Assembly: GCF_010730195.1 (NCBI RefSeq)
Contig: NZ_AP022613.1
Location: 620,001-684,000 of the forward strand
Length of the DNA stretch: 64,000 nucleotides
From: Mycobacterium conspicuum
GTDB taxonomy: Bacteria; Actinomycetota; Actinomycetes; Mycobacteriales; Mycobacteriaceae
Direction of reading: 5' to 3'
A program made the position numbers and the translations under genes. Each line of letters begins with the position of its first letter. Within the stretch, counting starts at the first letter, position 1. The notes below the pieces were generated by a model. That model saw only the letters and a list, made by a program, of their open reading frames with translations. It was not told the origin of the DNA and did not search any database. This document shows, one piece after another, positions 55,517 through 63,443 of the stretch.

Positions 55517-57037
55517 CTAATTCATGGTCGGTATGACGAACTCGGCACCGTCCTTGATCCCGGACGGCCACCGCGACGTGACGGTCTTGACCTTGGTGTA
55601 GAACTGGATCGACGCCGGACCGTGCTGATTGAGGTCGCCGAAACCGGAGCGCTTCCACCCGCCGAAGGTGTGGTACGCCACCGGCACCGGGATGGGCACG
55701 TTGACCCCGACCATGCCCACCTGCACCCGCGACACGAAGTCGCGGGCGGCGTCGCCGTCGCGGGTGAAAACCGCGACGCCGTTGCCGTATTCGTGCTCGG
55801 AAGGCAGTCTGAGCGCTTCCTCGTAATCATGGGCCCGAACGATGCACAGCACGGGCCCGAAGATCTCGTCGGTGTAGATCGACATGTCGGTGGTGACGTG
55901 GTCGAACAAGGTCGGCCCGATGAAGAAGCCACCCTCCAGGTTGGCGTCACCGAATGTCAGGTCGTCGCTGGCGCGGTCGCGGCCGTCGACGACGAGTTCG
56001 GCCCCGGCGTCCACGCCCTGGCCGATGTAGTCGCGCACTCGGGCCAGCGCGGCCTCGGTGACCAGTGGGCCGTAGTCGGCCTTGGGGTCCAGGCTGTGTC
56101 CGACGCGCAGGTTGTTGATCCGTTCAACGAGCCTGGCGCGCAACCGTTCCGCGGTCTGCTCGCCGACCGGCACCGCGACGCTGATCGCCATGCACCGTTC
56201 GCCCGCGCTGCCGTAGCCGGCGCCGATCAGCGCGTCGACGGCCTGGTCCAGGTCGGCGTCGGGCATCACGATCATGTGGTTCTTGGCTCCGCCGAAGCAT
56301 TGCGACCGCTTACCGGTGGTCGCGGCCGTGGAGTAGATGTACTCCGCGATGTCGGAGCTGCCGACGAAACCGACCGCCTTGATGTCGGGGTGGTGCAGGA
56401 TCGCGTCCACGGCCTCCTTGTCGCCGTGCACGACCTGAAACACGCCCGGCGGGAGGCCGGCCTCGAGAAACAGCTCGGCCAGGCGCACCGGGACCGACGG
56501 GTCCCGCTCACTGGGCTTGAGCACGAACGCGTTTCCACACGCGAGGGCGGGCCCGGCCTTCCACAGCGGGATCATCGCGGGGAAGTTGAACGGGGTGATG
56601 CCCGCGACCACGCCGAGCGGCTGGCGCAGCGAGTAGACGTCGATGCCCGGTCCGGCCCCCTCGGTGTATTCGCCTTTGAGCAGGTGGGGGATGCCGATGC
56701 AGAACTCGATGACCTCGATGCCGCGCTGAACGTCGCCCTGCGAGTCGGCCAGCGTCTTGCCGTGTTCGCGGGACAAGAGTTCGGCGAGCTCGTCCATGTT
56801 TTGGTTGACCAGCTCGATGAATCGCATGAGCACCCTGGCCCGGCGCTGCGGGTTGGTCGCCGCCCAGCCCTTTTGGGCCTCGGCGGCCGACGCCACCGCG
56901 GCGTCGATGTCCGCCTTGCCGGCCATCGGGACCTGGGCCTGAACCTGGCCGGTGCTGGGGTCGAGGACGTCAGCGGTGCGGGTGGACTGGCCGGCGGTGC
57001 GCTGCCCGTCGATGAAGTGGGGGATCTGTGTGGTCAT
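55517..57037 (-). CDS. mmsA: methylmalonate-semialdehyde dehydrogenase (CoA-acylating)
   Basis: 506 residues from ATG 57037 (MTTQIPHFIDGQRTAG); the frame is open to 57082. Aldehyde dehydrogenase fold with PLGVVAGITPFNFPAMIPLWK, VGFVGSSDIAEYIY and the catalytic Cys in GSAGERCMAISVAVPVG. It converts methylmalonate semialdehyde to propionyl-CoA. First gene of the operon; the region 57038-57206 separates it from the divergent ECF sigma factor. Confidence 0.95.
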   Translation of the reverse strand: MTTQIPHFIDGQRTAGQSTRTADVLDPSTGQVQAQVPMAGKADIDAAVASAAEAQKGWAATNPQRRARVLMRFIELVNQNMDELAELLSREHGKTLADSQGDVQRGIEVIEFCIGIPHLLKGEYTEGAGPGIDVYSLRQPLGVVAGITPFNFPAMIPLWKAGPALACGNAFVLKPSERDPSVPVRLAELFLEAGLPPGVFQVVHGDKEAVDAILHHPDIKAVGFVGSSDIAEYIYSTAATTGKRSQCFGGAKNHMIVMPDADLDQAVDALIGAGYGSAGERCMAISVAVPVGEQTAERLRARLVERINNLRVGHSLDPKADYGPLVTEAALARVRDYIGQGVDAGAELVVDGRDRASDDLTFGDANLEGGFFIGPTLFDHVTTDMSIYTDEIFGPVLCIVRAHDYEEALRLPSEHEYGNGVAVFTRDGDAARDFVSRVQVGMVGVNVPIPVPVAYHTFGGWKRSGFGDLNQHGPASIQFYTKVKTVTSRWPSGIKDGAEFVIPTMN

Positions 57038-57088
57038 GGCCATCCAAAGGTGGGTCGGGCGAGAAAGGGGTGATACTTGCATATCCTA

Positions 57089-57158
57089 GTAACCCGCCTG
57101 CGGCGTTGGCAAGGCGGGTCCGCCCGGGGTGTAACCCGCGCCGCTATTGATTCGTGAA
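57089..57158 (+). promoter_or_regulatory. mmsA / ECF-sigma intergenic region with repeated GTAACCCGC motif
   Basis: GTAACCCGC occurs at 57089-57097 and again within GTGTAACCCGC at 57129-57139. The second copy has GTAACC as a -35-like hexamer and CGTGAA (57153-57158) 16 bases further, an ECF-type spacing. This predicts transcription starting near 57165 and supports GTG 57207 as the sigma start. ACCCGCC (57092-57098) and GGCGGGT (57113-57119) can also form a stem. Confidence 0.5.
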
Positions 57159-57206
57159 ATGGGATTATCTTCAGCGGAGCCCGGCTCGTGGACAGGCAGG
57201 CGAGAT

Positions 57207-57746
57207 GTGACCGCGCGAAACGAACCCGTCGGCCCGCGCCCCCTGCGCGCGGTGCCCGATGACGGCTACGCGAACTGGGAGGCGGTGTATTCCGACAACG
57301 CGACCTGGGTGTACCGCACGCTGTTTGCGCGCGTCGGCAACCGGGCCGACGCCGAGGACCTCACCGCCGAGGTGTTCCTCGCCGCGCTGCGACCGCTGCG
57401 GCTGTCCGCGACCGTTGCCGAGGTGCGCGCCTACCTGCGGGCCACCGCGCGGACGGTGCTGGCCGCGCATTGGCGCGAAACGCTGGGTCGCGAGATCACC
57501 TCGATCGACGACATCGAGCAGCCCCCCGAAAGTGAGGAGGCGATCAGCGTCGCACCCCGACGTGTCGCGGCCGTTCTCGACACATTGCCCGACAACTACC
57601 GGCGGATCCTGGAACTGCGCTTCCTGGAAGGGAATTCGATCAAGGAGTCGGCCGCGGCACTCGGTGTCAGCGTCGCCAATGCCAAGGTGCTGCAACATCG
57701 CGCGTTGCGGCTGGCCGCGCAGGTCAACGATGGGGGGCAGCTGTGA
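57207..57746 (+). CDS. ECF-family RNA polymerase sigma factor
   Basis: 179 residues from GTG 57207 (the frame is open to 57147, which would add 20 residues). Region 2: WEAVYSDNATWVYRTLFARVGNRADAEDLTAEVFLAAL. Region 4: LDTLPDNYRRILELRFLEGNSIKESAAALGVSVANAKVLQHRALRLA. Not one of the sigma factors I can name. Its TGA overlaps the GTG of a Rieske protein gene, so the Rieske protein may be its anti-sigma or sensor partner (inference). Confidence 0.88.
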   Translation: MTARNEPVGPRPLRAVPDDGYANWEAVYSDNATWVYRTLFARVGNRADAEDLTAEVFLAALRPLRLSATVAEVRAYLRATARTVLAAHWRETLGREITSIDDIEQPPESEEAISVAPRRVAAVLDTLPDNYRRILELRFLEGNSIKESAAALGVSVANAKVLQHRALRLAAQVNDGGQL

Positions 57747-58444
57747 ACGCCCGGGGATTGCGCAGATACGTCGACGATCTGCTCCGCGGTCGTCGGCCCA
57801 GGGCATTTGCGCCCGACGACTTCGAGGCGGCGCAGATCCGGACCGCGATCGAACTGCGGGCGGCCCGCCCGGGTGAGGACGCTCCGCGGCCGGAGTTTCT
57901 CAACGACCTGCACGCCCGTCTCGCCGAGCAGATGACCGGCGCGGCAAAGGAAGTGACACCGCCGCCGACGCAGAACAGCACGCGCCGCCAAGTCATCGTC
58001 GGGACGTCGGCCGCCGCGGCCGCCGCGGTCACGGCGGTATCGGTGGACCGCCTGGTCATCGGCGGCCACACCGAGGTACCCGCCGCCTCAGGGCAGCTCA
58101 CCCCCAACGACGGGCGTTGGATGCGCGTCGCGGCCAGTTCGGATGTGCCCGAGGGGGCCACGCATTCGTTCGATTTCGGCTCGATCAACGGATTCGTGCG
58201 GAGGGTCAACGGCAAGCCCGAGGCCGTCTCCGGGGTGTGCACCCATCAGGGCTGCCGTCTGTGGTTCGACGCATCCGACGACCAACTGCATTGCCCGTGC
58301 CACACAACGTCGTTCGCGCCCAGCGGGCAGGTGCTCACCCACCAATTGCCGATCGCTCCAAAGCCGTTGCCGAAGTTGATGGTTCGCGAGGTCGCCGGGG
58401 CGATCGAAGTATTCGCCCCGGCCGCCCCCGTCGAGCCCGCCTAG
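57743..58444 (+). CDS. membrane-anchored Rieske [2Fe-2S] protein, possible anti-sigma partner
   Basis: 233 residues from GTG 57743. The N-terminal approximately 75 residues are cytoplasmic and helical (RPEFLNDLHARLAEQM). A Tat-like STRRQVIVG and a short hydrophobic segment (TSAAAAAAVTAVSV) follow, then an external Rieske domain. Cluster ligands are Cys166/His168 and Cys184/His187, with the disulfide pair Cys171/Cys186 of high-potential Rieske proteins (CTHQGC ... CPCH). It may report extracytoplasmic redox state to the coupled sigma factor. No zinc anti-sigma HxxxCxxC motif is seen. Confidence 0.85.
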   Translation: MNARGLRRYVDDLLRGRRPRAFAPDDFEAAQIRTAIELRAARPGEDAPRPEFLNDLHARLAEQMTGAAKEVTPPPTQNSTRRQVIVGTSAAAAAAVTAVSVDRLVIGGHTEVPAASGQLTPNDGRWMRVAASSDVPEGATHSFDFGSINGFVRRVNGKPEAVSGVCTHQGCRLWFDASDDQLHCPCHTTSFAPSGQVLTHQLPIAPKPLPKLMVREVAGAIEVFAPAAPVEPA

Positions 58445-58627
58445 CTGACCGACGTCAATCGGGTGGGTCGTCGTCTGGTGGTAGCGATAGCTGATTTGCC
58501 CCTGCTTCCATAGTTCCTCGCTGGCCGGCGGCGACGCGACGGCCGGACTGTCGGATCACGGACAGCTTGTTCGTCGTATTGGTAGATAGCCGAGATGCTC
58601 GGAAACACGACGAATCAGGAGAACGCA

Positions 58628-59059
58628 ATGAACAGCACAAAGCTCGACGACAGCGCACGCCGACTGATCGGTTCCGCCCCGGCCACGCTTGTCACGATCA
58701 ATCGCGACGGCAGCCCGCAAGTCAGCCTGGTCTGGGTGACGGTGCAAAGTACAGCCGACGGCGGTGATGAGCTAGTCACCGCTCATTTGCAGGAGCATCA
58801 GAAGATCCGCAACATCCGGCGTGATCCCCGCGTGGCGGTGACCATCGCGTCAACGGACCGCAGCGGGCCACAGACACCCTATCTGTCGATCAGGGGCACG
58901 GCGCGCGTCGAGGAGGGCGGTGCTCCCGAACTACTGGACAAAATCGCCACGACTATCTTCGGCCCCGGCACGGGGTTCCCGCCGCCTGACGCACCCCCCG
59001 GGTACCTCACTCACATCACCATCGAGAAAGTCGGTGGCGTGGGCCCATGGGCGGCCTGA
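58628..59059 (+). CDS. PPOX-class (probably F420-dependent) oxidoreductase
   Basis: 143 residues from ATG 58628, with AGGAGAA upstream; ATG 58595 is in frame. Split-barrel flavin/deazaflavin fold: LDDSARRLIGSAPATLVTINRDGSPQVSLVWVTV, HQKIRNIRRDPRVAVTIAS, YLSIRGTARVEEGG. The family often uses F420H2; the substrate is unknown. It lies 183 bases after the Rieske gene. The 58445-58627 gap shows no other gene. Confidence 0.85.
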   Translation: MNSTKLDDSARRLIGSAPATLVTINRDGSPQVSLVWVTVQSTADGGDELVTAHLQEHQKIRNIRRDPRVAVTIASTDRSGPQTPYLSIRGTARVEEGGAPELLDKIATTIFGPGTGFPPPDAPPGYLTHITIEKVGGVGPWAA

Positions 59060-59161
59060 GTCAAGTTCACGCAGGCAACCCATGCCCTTTTGAACACCCA
59101 CCGATATGAATCGCCCGATTGTGGCTACAGAAGCCAAAGTGGCGCAAGGGATTACAGGGCG

Positions 59162-59191
59162 GTGTAACCCGCCGCCCTATTACTGGGCATG
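59162..59191 (+). promoter_or_regulatory. second GTGTAACCCGC promoter-like element
   Basis: GTGTAACCCGC (59162-59172) followed by a CTATT (59177-59181) at the same spacing as at 57129. It sits just before the cupredoxin gene. The -10 equivalent is not conserved (GGCATG instead of CGTGAA). GGCGG (59160-59164) and CCGCC (59169-59173) flank it symmetrically, so it could also be an operator. Confidence 0.45.
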
Positions 59192-59200
59192 ACTGCTGCC

Positions 59201-59599
59201 ATGCTTCGAAAACGTACCGTTGCCGCGTTGGCGGTGCTGTCGCTGGCCGGATGTTCCCCGGCGCGGCCACCCACAACTACGGGCATGCCGTCCATGACCT
59301 CGATGTCGGGGGCCTCGATGTCGGTCACCGCACCGGCGGCGCCGGTGAGCGGCGACCAAGTCAACATCGACAGCTTCGCGTTCGTCCCCGCTACGCTCAC
59401 CGTCCACGCCGGCAGCACCGTCACCTGGACCAATCACGACGAAGAGCCCCACACGGTTGCCGCCAGCGACGGTTCATTCAAATCGCCCGGGATGGGCACG
59501 GGCGCCACCTATTCGCACACCTTCGCCACGGCCGGAACATTCGACTACGTCTGCTCAATTCACCCGATGATGCATGGCACCGTGATGGTGACCCCATGA
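59201..59599 (+). CDS. cupredoxin (plastocyanin/amicyanin-like) lipoprotein
   Basis: 132 residues from ATG 59201, which gives a normal lipoprotein signal (MLRKRTVAALAVLSLAGC); ATG 59189 adds four residues. After the lipobox LAGC comes a Met/Ser/Thr-rich linker (TTGMPSMTSMSGASM), then a blue-copper fold: VNIDSFAFVPATLTVHAGSTVTWTNHDEEPHTV and DYVCSIHPMMHGTVMV. Copper ligands should be the EPH His, then Cys, His and Met in CSIHPMM. An envelope electron carrier or copper-binding protein. Its TGA overlaps the next ATG. Confidence 0.9.
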   Translation: MLRKRTVAALAVLSLAGCSPARPPTTTGMPSMTSMSGASMSVTAPAAPVSGDQVNIDSFAFVPATLTVHAGSTVTWTNHDEEPHTVAASDGSFKSPGMGTGATYSHTFATAGTFDYVCSIHPMMHGTVMVTP

Positions 59600-60522
59600 G
59601 GCGCGATCCCGACACCATGAGTCGGCGCCAGCTGATCCGGCACACGGCATGGTTCGGGGCCGCGGTTGGTTTCACCGTCGTTGGCGGCGAGGTCATCTCA
59701 CATGTCGCCGGCGCCTCGACCCAGCACGCCCAGACCCGACCCACCCTGCGCTTCGCCCAAGTCAGCGACAGCCACCTTGGATTCTCCGGCTCGGCGAACC
59801 CCAACGTCACCGACACCTTCGGGCGCGCGATCGATCGCATCAACAACCTCGGCTACACACCGGATTTCGTCATTCACACCGGCGATATCACGCATCTGGC
59901 CAGTCCCGACCAATTCGACCAGGCGAAGCAGATGATGAGCAGCCTGAAGACACCACACGTCTTCACCGTGCCCGGCGAACATGACTCGGTCGACGACGCG
60001 GGCCAAAAGTACCGCAGCGTGTTCGGCGCGGGAAGTTCCGGCGACGGGTGGTACAGCTTCGACGTCGCCGGTGTGCACGTGATCGCATTGGTCAACACGC
60101 TGAACCTGAAAAAGCTTGGGCACCTGGGCGTCGAACAGCTCGAGTTCGTCGAAAAGGATGTTGCCCGGCTCTCGAGCGACACGCCCATCATCGTGGTCAG
60201 CCACATACCGCTGTTTGCGATGTACCCAGACTGGGGCTGGGGCACCGACGACGCCACCCAGGCGCTGAGTTATCTGCGCCGCTTCGCCTCGGTCACCTGC
60301 CTCAACGGCCATGTCCACCAAGTGTTTTCCAAGACCGAAGGCAACGTGACCTTCTACAGCGGGACAACCACGGCCTATCCGCTGCCCCATCCAGGCGACG
60401 GGCCGGCGCCGAAACCGGTCACCTTGCCCGCCGGCAAGCTGGCCGACGCGTTGGGTATCCGCGAGGTGAGCTACACCAGGGGCGATCAGGCGCTCGCGCT
60501 GAAAGAACGGACGCTGCAATGA
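59596..60522 (+). CDS. Tat-exported metallophosphoesterase
   Basis: 308 residues from ATG 59596 (ATGA overlap with the cupredoxin). Twin-arginine signal MSRRQLIRHTAWFGAAVGFTVVGG. Calcineurin-like phosphoesterase motifs in order: VSDSHLG (DxH), HTGDITH (GD), VPGEHDS (GNHD variant, Glu for Asn), VSHIPLF (H) and LNGHVHQ (GHxH). Tat export fits a cofactor-loaded enzyme acting outside the membrane. Substrate unknown; the Asn to Glu change in GNHD is worth noting. Confidence 0.88.
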   Translation: MRRDPDTMSRRQLIRHTAWFGAAVGFTVVGGEVISHVAGASTQHAQTRPTLRFAQVSDSHLGFSGSANPNVTDTFGRAIDRINNLGYTPDFVIHTGDITHLASPDQFDQAKQMMSSLKTPHVFTVPGEHDSVDDAGQKYRSVFGAGSSGDGWYSFDVAGVHVIALVNTLNLKKLGHLGVEQLEFVEKDVARLSSDTPIIVVSHIPLFAMYPDWGWGTDDATQALSYLRRFASVTCLNGHVHQVFSKTEGNVTFYSGTTTAYPLPHPGDGPAPKPVTLPAGKLADALGIREVSYTRGDQALALKERTLQ

Positions 60523-60911
60523 ATTTCCTACTGCGACTGGGTCTGGCCGTGTCCTTGTCCGTCAGCGCAACCAGTCATTCTTACCTGTATGTCCATGGTT
60601 ACCAACACATCCCGGTGATCGGCACCGGCTTCCTGATCCAGGCCAGTGCGTCCTTCGCCCTGGCCGTGCTGATCCTCGTCGGAGGGCCGGGCTGGCTGCA
60701 CTGGGCCGCCGCCGCCGTCGCCGGAGGTTCGCTGGGCGCGTTCGTGCTGTCGAGGACGGTCGGGCTGTTCGGCTTCGTCGAGGTGGGCTGGGAGCCGTCG
60801 CCCTACGCCGCCGGCAGCGTCGCCGCCCAAGTGCTGACCGTGCTGCTGTGGGCGGGCGAACTAGTCGGGTGGCGACTCGTGGGCCGGGCTGCCGCAGCGG
60901 AAACTGGGTAG
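60519..60911 (+). CDS. small four-helix membrane protein
   Basis: 130 residues, ATG 60519 overlapping the phosphoesterase stop (ATGA). About four hydrophobic helices: LLRLGLAVSLSVSATSHSYLY, TGFLIQASASFALAVLILVG, WAAAAVAGGSLGAFVLSR and QVLTVLLWAGELVGW. Several His/Tyr residues between helices 1 and 2 (SHSYLYVHGYQH) could bind metal or heme. Family not recognised. Last gene of the cupredoxin operon. Confidence 0.75.
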   Translation: MNFLLRLGLAVSLSVSATSHSYLYVHGYQHIPVIGTGFLIQASASFALAVLILVGGPGWLHWAAAAVAGGSLGAFVLSRTVGLFGFVEVGWEPSPYAAGSVAAQVLTVLLWAGELVGWRLVGRAAAAETG

Positions 60912-60969
60912 CGCGGTTCTCACAAATTTTTGTACACGTGTTGCTCTAGACGAACGTGCCCCGCGTATG

Positions 60970-61007
60970 TTACTACAAAGTAAGTAATAGTTACTCTCGC
61001 GTACTAT
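60970..61007 (+). promoter_or_regulatory. AT-rich promoter region of the PE gene
   Basis: An AT-rich island in GC-rich DNA. TTACT-ACAA-AGTAA (60970-60983) is an inverted repeat, a GTTAC copy follows near 60990, and TACTAT (61002-61007) is a candidate -10 element 16 bases before the ATG. AAAGGG near 61010 may be the ribosome site. Confidence 0.4.
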
Positions 61008-61023
61008 CGAAAGGGCGGCGCGG

Positions 61024-62154
61024 ATGTCGTTTGTGATCACAGCACCGGAGGCGCTCACGGCGGTGGCGTCGGACTTGGACAATCTCGGTTCGTCGATCGG
61101 CGAGGCCCACGCGGCCGTGAAGGTCCCGACAATCGGATTGCTTCCCGCGGCAGCTGATGAGATATCGACGGAGATCGCGAAAGTATTTGGGGCACATGCC
61201 CAGCAGTTCCATGCAGTCAGCGCGCAGGCGGCGGCATTCCACGCCGAGTTCGTCCAGGCGCTCAAGGGGGGCGCGAGCGCGTACGCGGCCTCCGAGGCGG
61301 CGAACGCCTCGCCGTTGAAGGCGGTGGAGCAGAATCTGCTGAACGCGGTGAAAACTCCCGCTCAGTCGCTGTTGGGTCCGATCCTGTCCGGCGGTGGCAC
61401 CGGCGGCCCGCATTTGGGCAGCACGATAGCCGCCGCGGAACAACAGTTCCCGGTCAGCGGACCGCTGAAGCTGTTCGACAACACCTTCCAAAACCTGCAA
61501 GCGCTCTACGCTGCCCGCCAGGCAAACCCGCACCCGATCCTTCGGCAGGTCATCGCCAACAACATGAGCTACGGGCAAACACTTGGCGCGGCGTTCCACA
61601 CCATCACCCAAAACCTGATCACCGTCGGCAAGGGCCTGCCCGCCGTTGTCCAAACCACGCAGAACTTCCTCGCGGAGGGCGACGTCTTCGATGCGGTCAC
61701 CTACTTTTTCAGCCAGGTTGTGGAGCAGCCCATAATCATCGATATTGGCCTCCCCTTGGTAAGCGCACTGGTCCCCGTCCTGGGCGACATCGGAACGCAT
61801 ATCAGCAACGTGTTCCACGACACGTTGCCGCTGCTGGAGATCGCCCTGGCCCCGCTGTACGGGCCCAACGCCGCCGTCGCGGCAGCCGCGGGTGTCAGCC
61901 AAAACATCATGAATGCCTTTGGCACTGGCGACTTCCTGACGGGCTTCCAAGACATCGCCATGGCGCCGACGACCATCATCGACGGCTTCCTGAACGGCTA
62001 TCCGGTGACCGCCCCCAACCTCACCATCGACCCGTCGGGCGGATTGCTGACCGGTGCTCCCGGCACCAGTCAACCCAGCTTCGGTAGCGCCGGGGCCCTT
62101 CTGTCGGTGGTTTCCAGCATCGCGCACGATCTGGGCACCACCGGCAGCGGCTAG
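61024..62154 (+). CDS. PE family protein with long non-PGRS C-terminal domain
   Basis: 376 residues. PE domain: MSFVITAPEALTAVASDLDNLGSSIGEAHAAVKVPTIGLLPAAADEISTEIAKVFGAHAQQFHAVSAQ, with a YAASEAAN secretion-motif region. After a Gly-rich hinge (LSGGGTGGPHLG) there is an approximately 240-residue hydrophobic/amphipathic domain (LPLVSALVPVLGDIGTHISNVFHDTLPLLEIALAPLYGP) without PGRS repeats. Probably exported by an ESX system and associated with the outer envelope (inference). It occupies the Rv0754 (PE_PGRS11) position but differs in its C-terminus. Confidence 0.88.
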   Translation: MSFVITAPEALTAVASDLDNLGSSIGEAHAAVKVPTIGLLPAAADEISTEIAKVFGAHAQQFHAVSAQAAAFHAEFVQALKGGASAYAASEAANASPLKAVEQNLLNAVKTPAQSLLGPILSGGGTGGPHLGSTIAAAEQQFPVSGPLKLFDNTFQNLQALYAARQANPHPILRQVIANNMSYGQTLGAAFHTITQNLITVGKGLPAVVQTTQNFLAEGDVFDAVTYFFSQVVEQPIIIDIGLPLVSALVPVLGDIGTHISNVFHDTLPLLEIALAPLYGPNAAVAAAAGVSQNIMNAFGTGDFLTGFQDIAMAPTTIIDGFLNGYPVTAPNLTIDPSGGLLTGAPGTSQPSFGSAGALLSVVSSIAHDLGTTGSG

Positions 62155-62299
62155 TCGGTTTGAGCTCCGCTCAGGAATCGAAGGTCATGGACCGCCGTCG
62201 GCACCTCACCGGTGCTGGCGGCGGTCAGCCGGGCAATCGGGTGTGCCGCCGCAGTGCCCCCGACGGTTGCGCTCAAGCAATCGTTCACCAAGCGAAACG

Positions 62300-62794
62300 C
62301 TATGGGCAGGTGACGTCGACCGCAAAGTCCTTGCTGACCTGCTGACCCGACTTGTCGACGCCGGTGGCGGTGCCGGTGATCTTGTAGTTGCTGCCGGTCT
62401 TGACGGCGGTGGCGCTGTTGCCCGGCGTTCCTTCGGTGAAGCTCATGACGACGCCCTCGACCGTGCCCAGTCCGGCGTCGTGGACTACCGATCCGTCCGG
62501 TTCCAATCCGACGATGACCCCGGTCGGCATTTCGCCGATGGCGATCGAGAACTTGCCGTTGGTCATCGAGCACACCACCGGGCCGCCGATGTTCTGTGGC
62601 TGGCCGCCGACGGTGACTTGTGGTTGCCCGGCGGCGGCGGGGGTGGCGTTGGCGGTGGCGGGCGCGGAACTCGCGCTCGATGCGGCGCTGGGCGACGGAC
62701 CGGAGGCTTTGTTGTCGCCGGAGCAGCCCGCTAAGCTCACCGCGCACGTAACGATCGTTGCCGCGCCCGCGGCGATCAACAGCGCACGCTTCAC
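62300..62794 (-). CDS. LpqH (19 kDa antigen)-like lipoprotein
   Basis: 164 residues. Lipobox VSLAGC after MKRALLIAAGAATIVTCA, a Ser/Ala/Pro linker (SGPSPSAASSASSAPATAN), then the 19-kDa antigen fold: VTVGGQPQNIGGPVVCSMTNGKFSIAIG ... GSNYKITGTATGVDKSGQQVSKDFAVDVTCP. Two Cys in the mature domain probably form a disulfide. Related to LpqH/LprA-type TLR2-agonist lipoproteins. The 62155-62299 gap shows no gene. Confidence 0.87.
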   Translation of the reverse strand: MKRALLIAAGAATIVTCAVSLAGCSGDNKASGPSPSAASSASSAPATANATPAAAGQPQVTVGGQPQNIGGPVVCSMTNGKFSIAIGEMPTGVIVGLEPDGSVVHDAGLGTVEGVVMSFTEGTPGNSATAVKTGSNYKITGTATGVDKSGQQVSKDFAVDVTCP

Positions 62795-62824
62795 CGCGTT
62801 CTCCCTTTTTGGTTTGGGCTCGCG

Positions 62825-63442
62825 CTATCCGCCGATCTGGGCGCGCATGCTGTCGATGAATGACTGTGTTTCGTCCCAGGTCGGCAGGACGCCGGATTGG
62901 CGTACTTCCTCGAAGCTGGGGGCCGCCGCGTCGCGGTCGGACAACGAAACGGCGACGCCGTCGAGCAAGGGCCAGTCGATCGCCAACGTCGGGTCCATGG
63001 CAGAGATGGTGTGCTCGCGCTCCGGGTTGTATTCCGACGAGCACATGTACATGACCGTCGAATTGCTTTCCAGCGCAAGGAATCCGTGCGCGAGCCCTTC
63101 GGAGATGTAGATCGTCCTGCGGTCGGTGTCGTTGAGCAGGACCGAGTCCCATTGGCCGAAGGTCGGTGAGCCGACACGGACGTCGACGACGACGTCGAAC
63201 ACCGACCCGGACGGACAGGTCACATACTTGGCCTGGCTCGGCGGCACCTGGGCGAAGTGCAGGCCGCGCAGCACACCGGCCGACGACACCGAGCAGTTCG
63301 CCTGCCGGACGTTCAGCCGGTGACCGGCGAAACCGGTGAAACCGCGGTCGGTGAACCATTCGAAGAAAAACCCGCGGGAGTCGCCGTGAATGGTGGGAGT
63401 GATCTCCCAGGCGCCCGCGATTGCCAGTTCTCGAACCTTCAT
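62825..63442 (-). CDS. rmlC: dTDP-4-dehydrorhamnose 3,5-epimerase
   Basis: 205 residues from ATG 63442 (MKVRELAIAGAWEITPTIHGDSRGFFFEWF). Cupin fold with the catalytic His in VLRGLHFAQVPPSQAKYVTCPSGSVFDVVVD and the Tyr in the later STVMYMCSSEYNPEREHT segment. Third step of dTDP-L-rhamnose synthesis, essential for the arabinogalactan linker. It lies 1 base after the rmlB stop, so the two are co-transcribed. Confidence 0.95.
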   Translation of the reverse strand: MKVRELAIAGAWEITPTIHGDSRGFFFEWFTDRGFTGFAGHRLNVRQANCSVSSAGVLRGLHFAQVPPSQAKYVTCPSGSVFDVVVDVRVGSPTFGQWDSVLLNDTDRRTIYISEGLAHGFLALESNSTVMYMCSSEYNPEREHTISAMDPTLAIDWPLLDGVAVSLSDRDAAAPSFEEVRQSGVLPTWDETQSFIDSMRAQIGG

Positions 63443-63443
63443 T

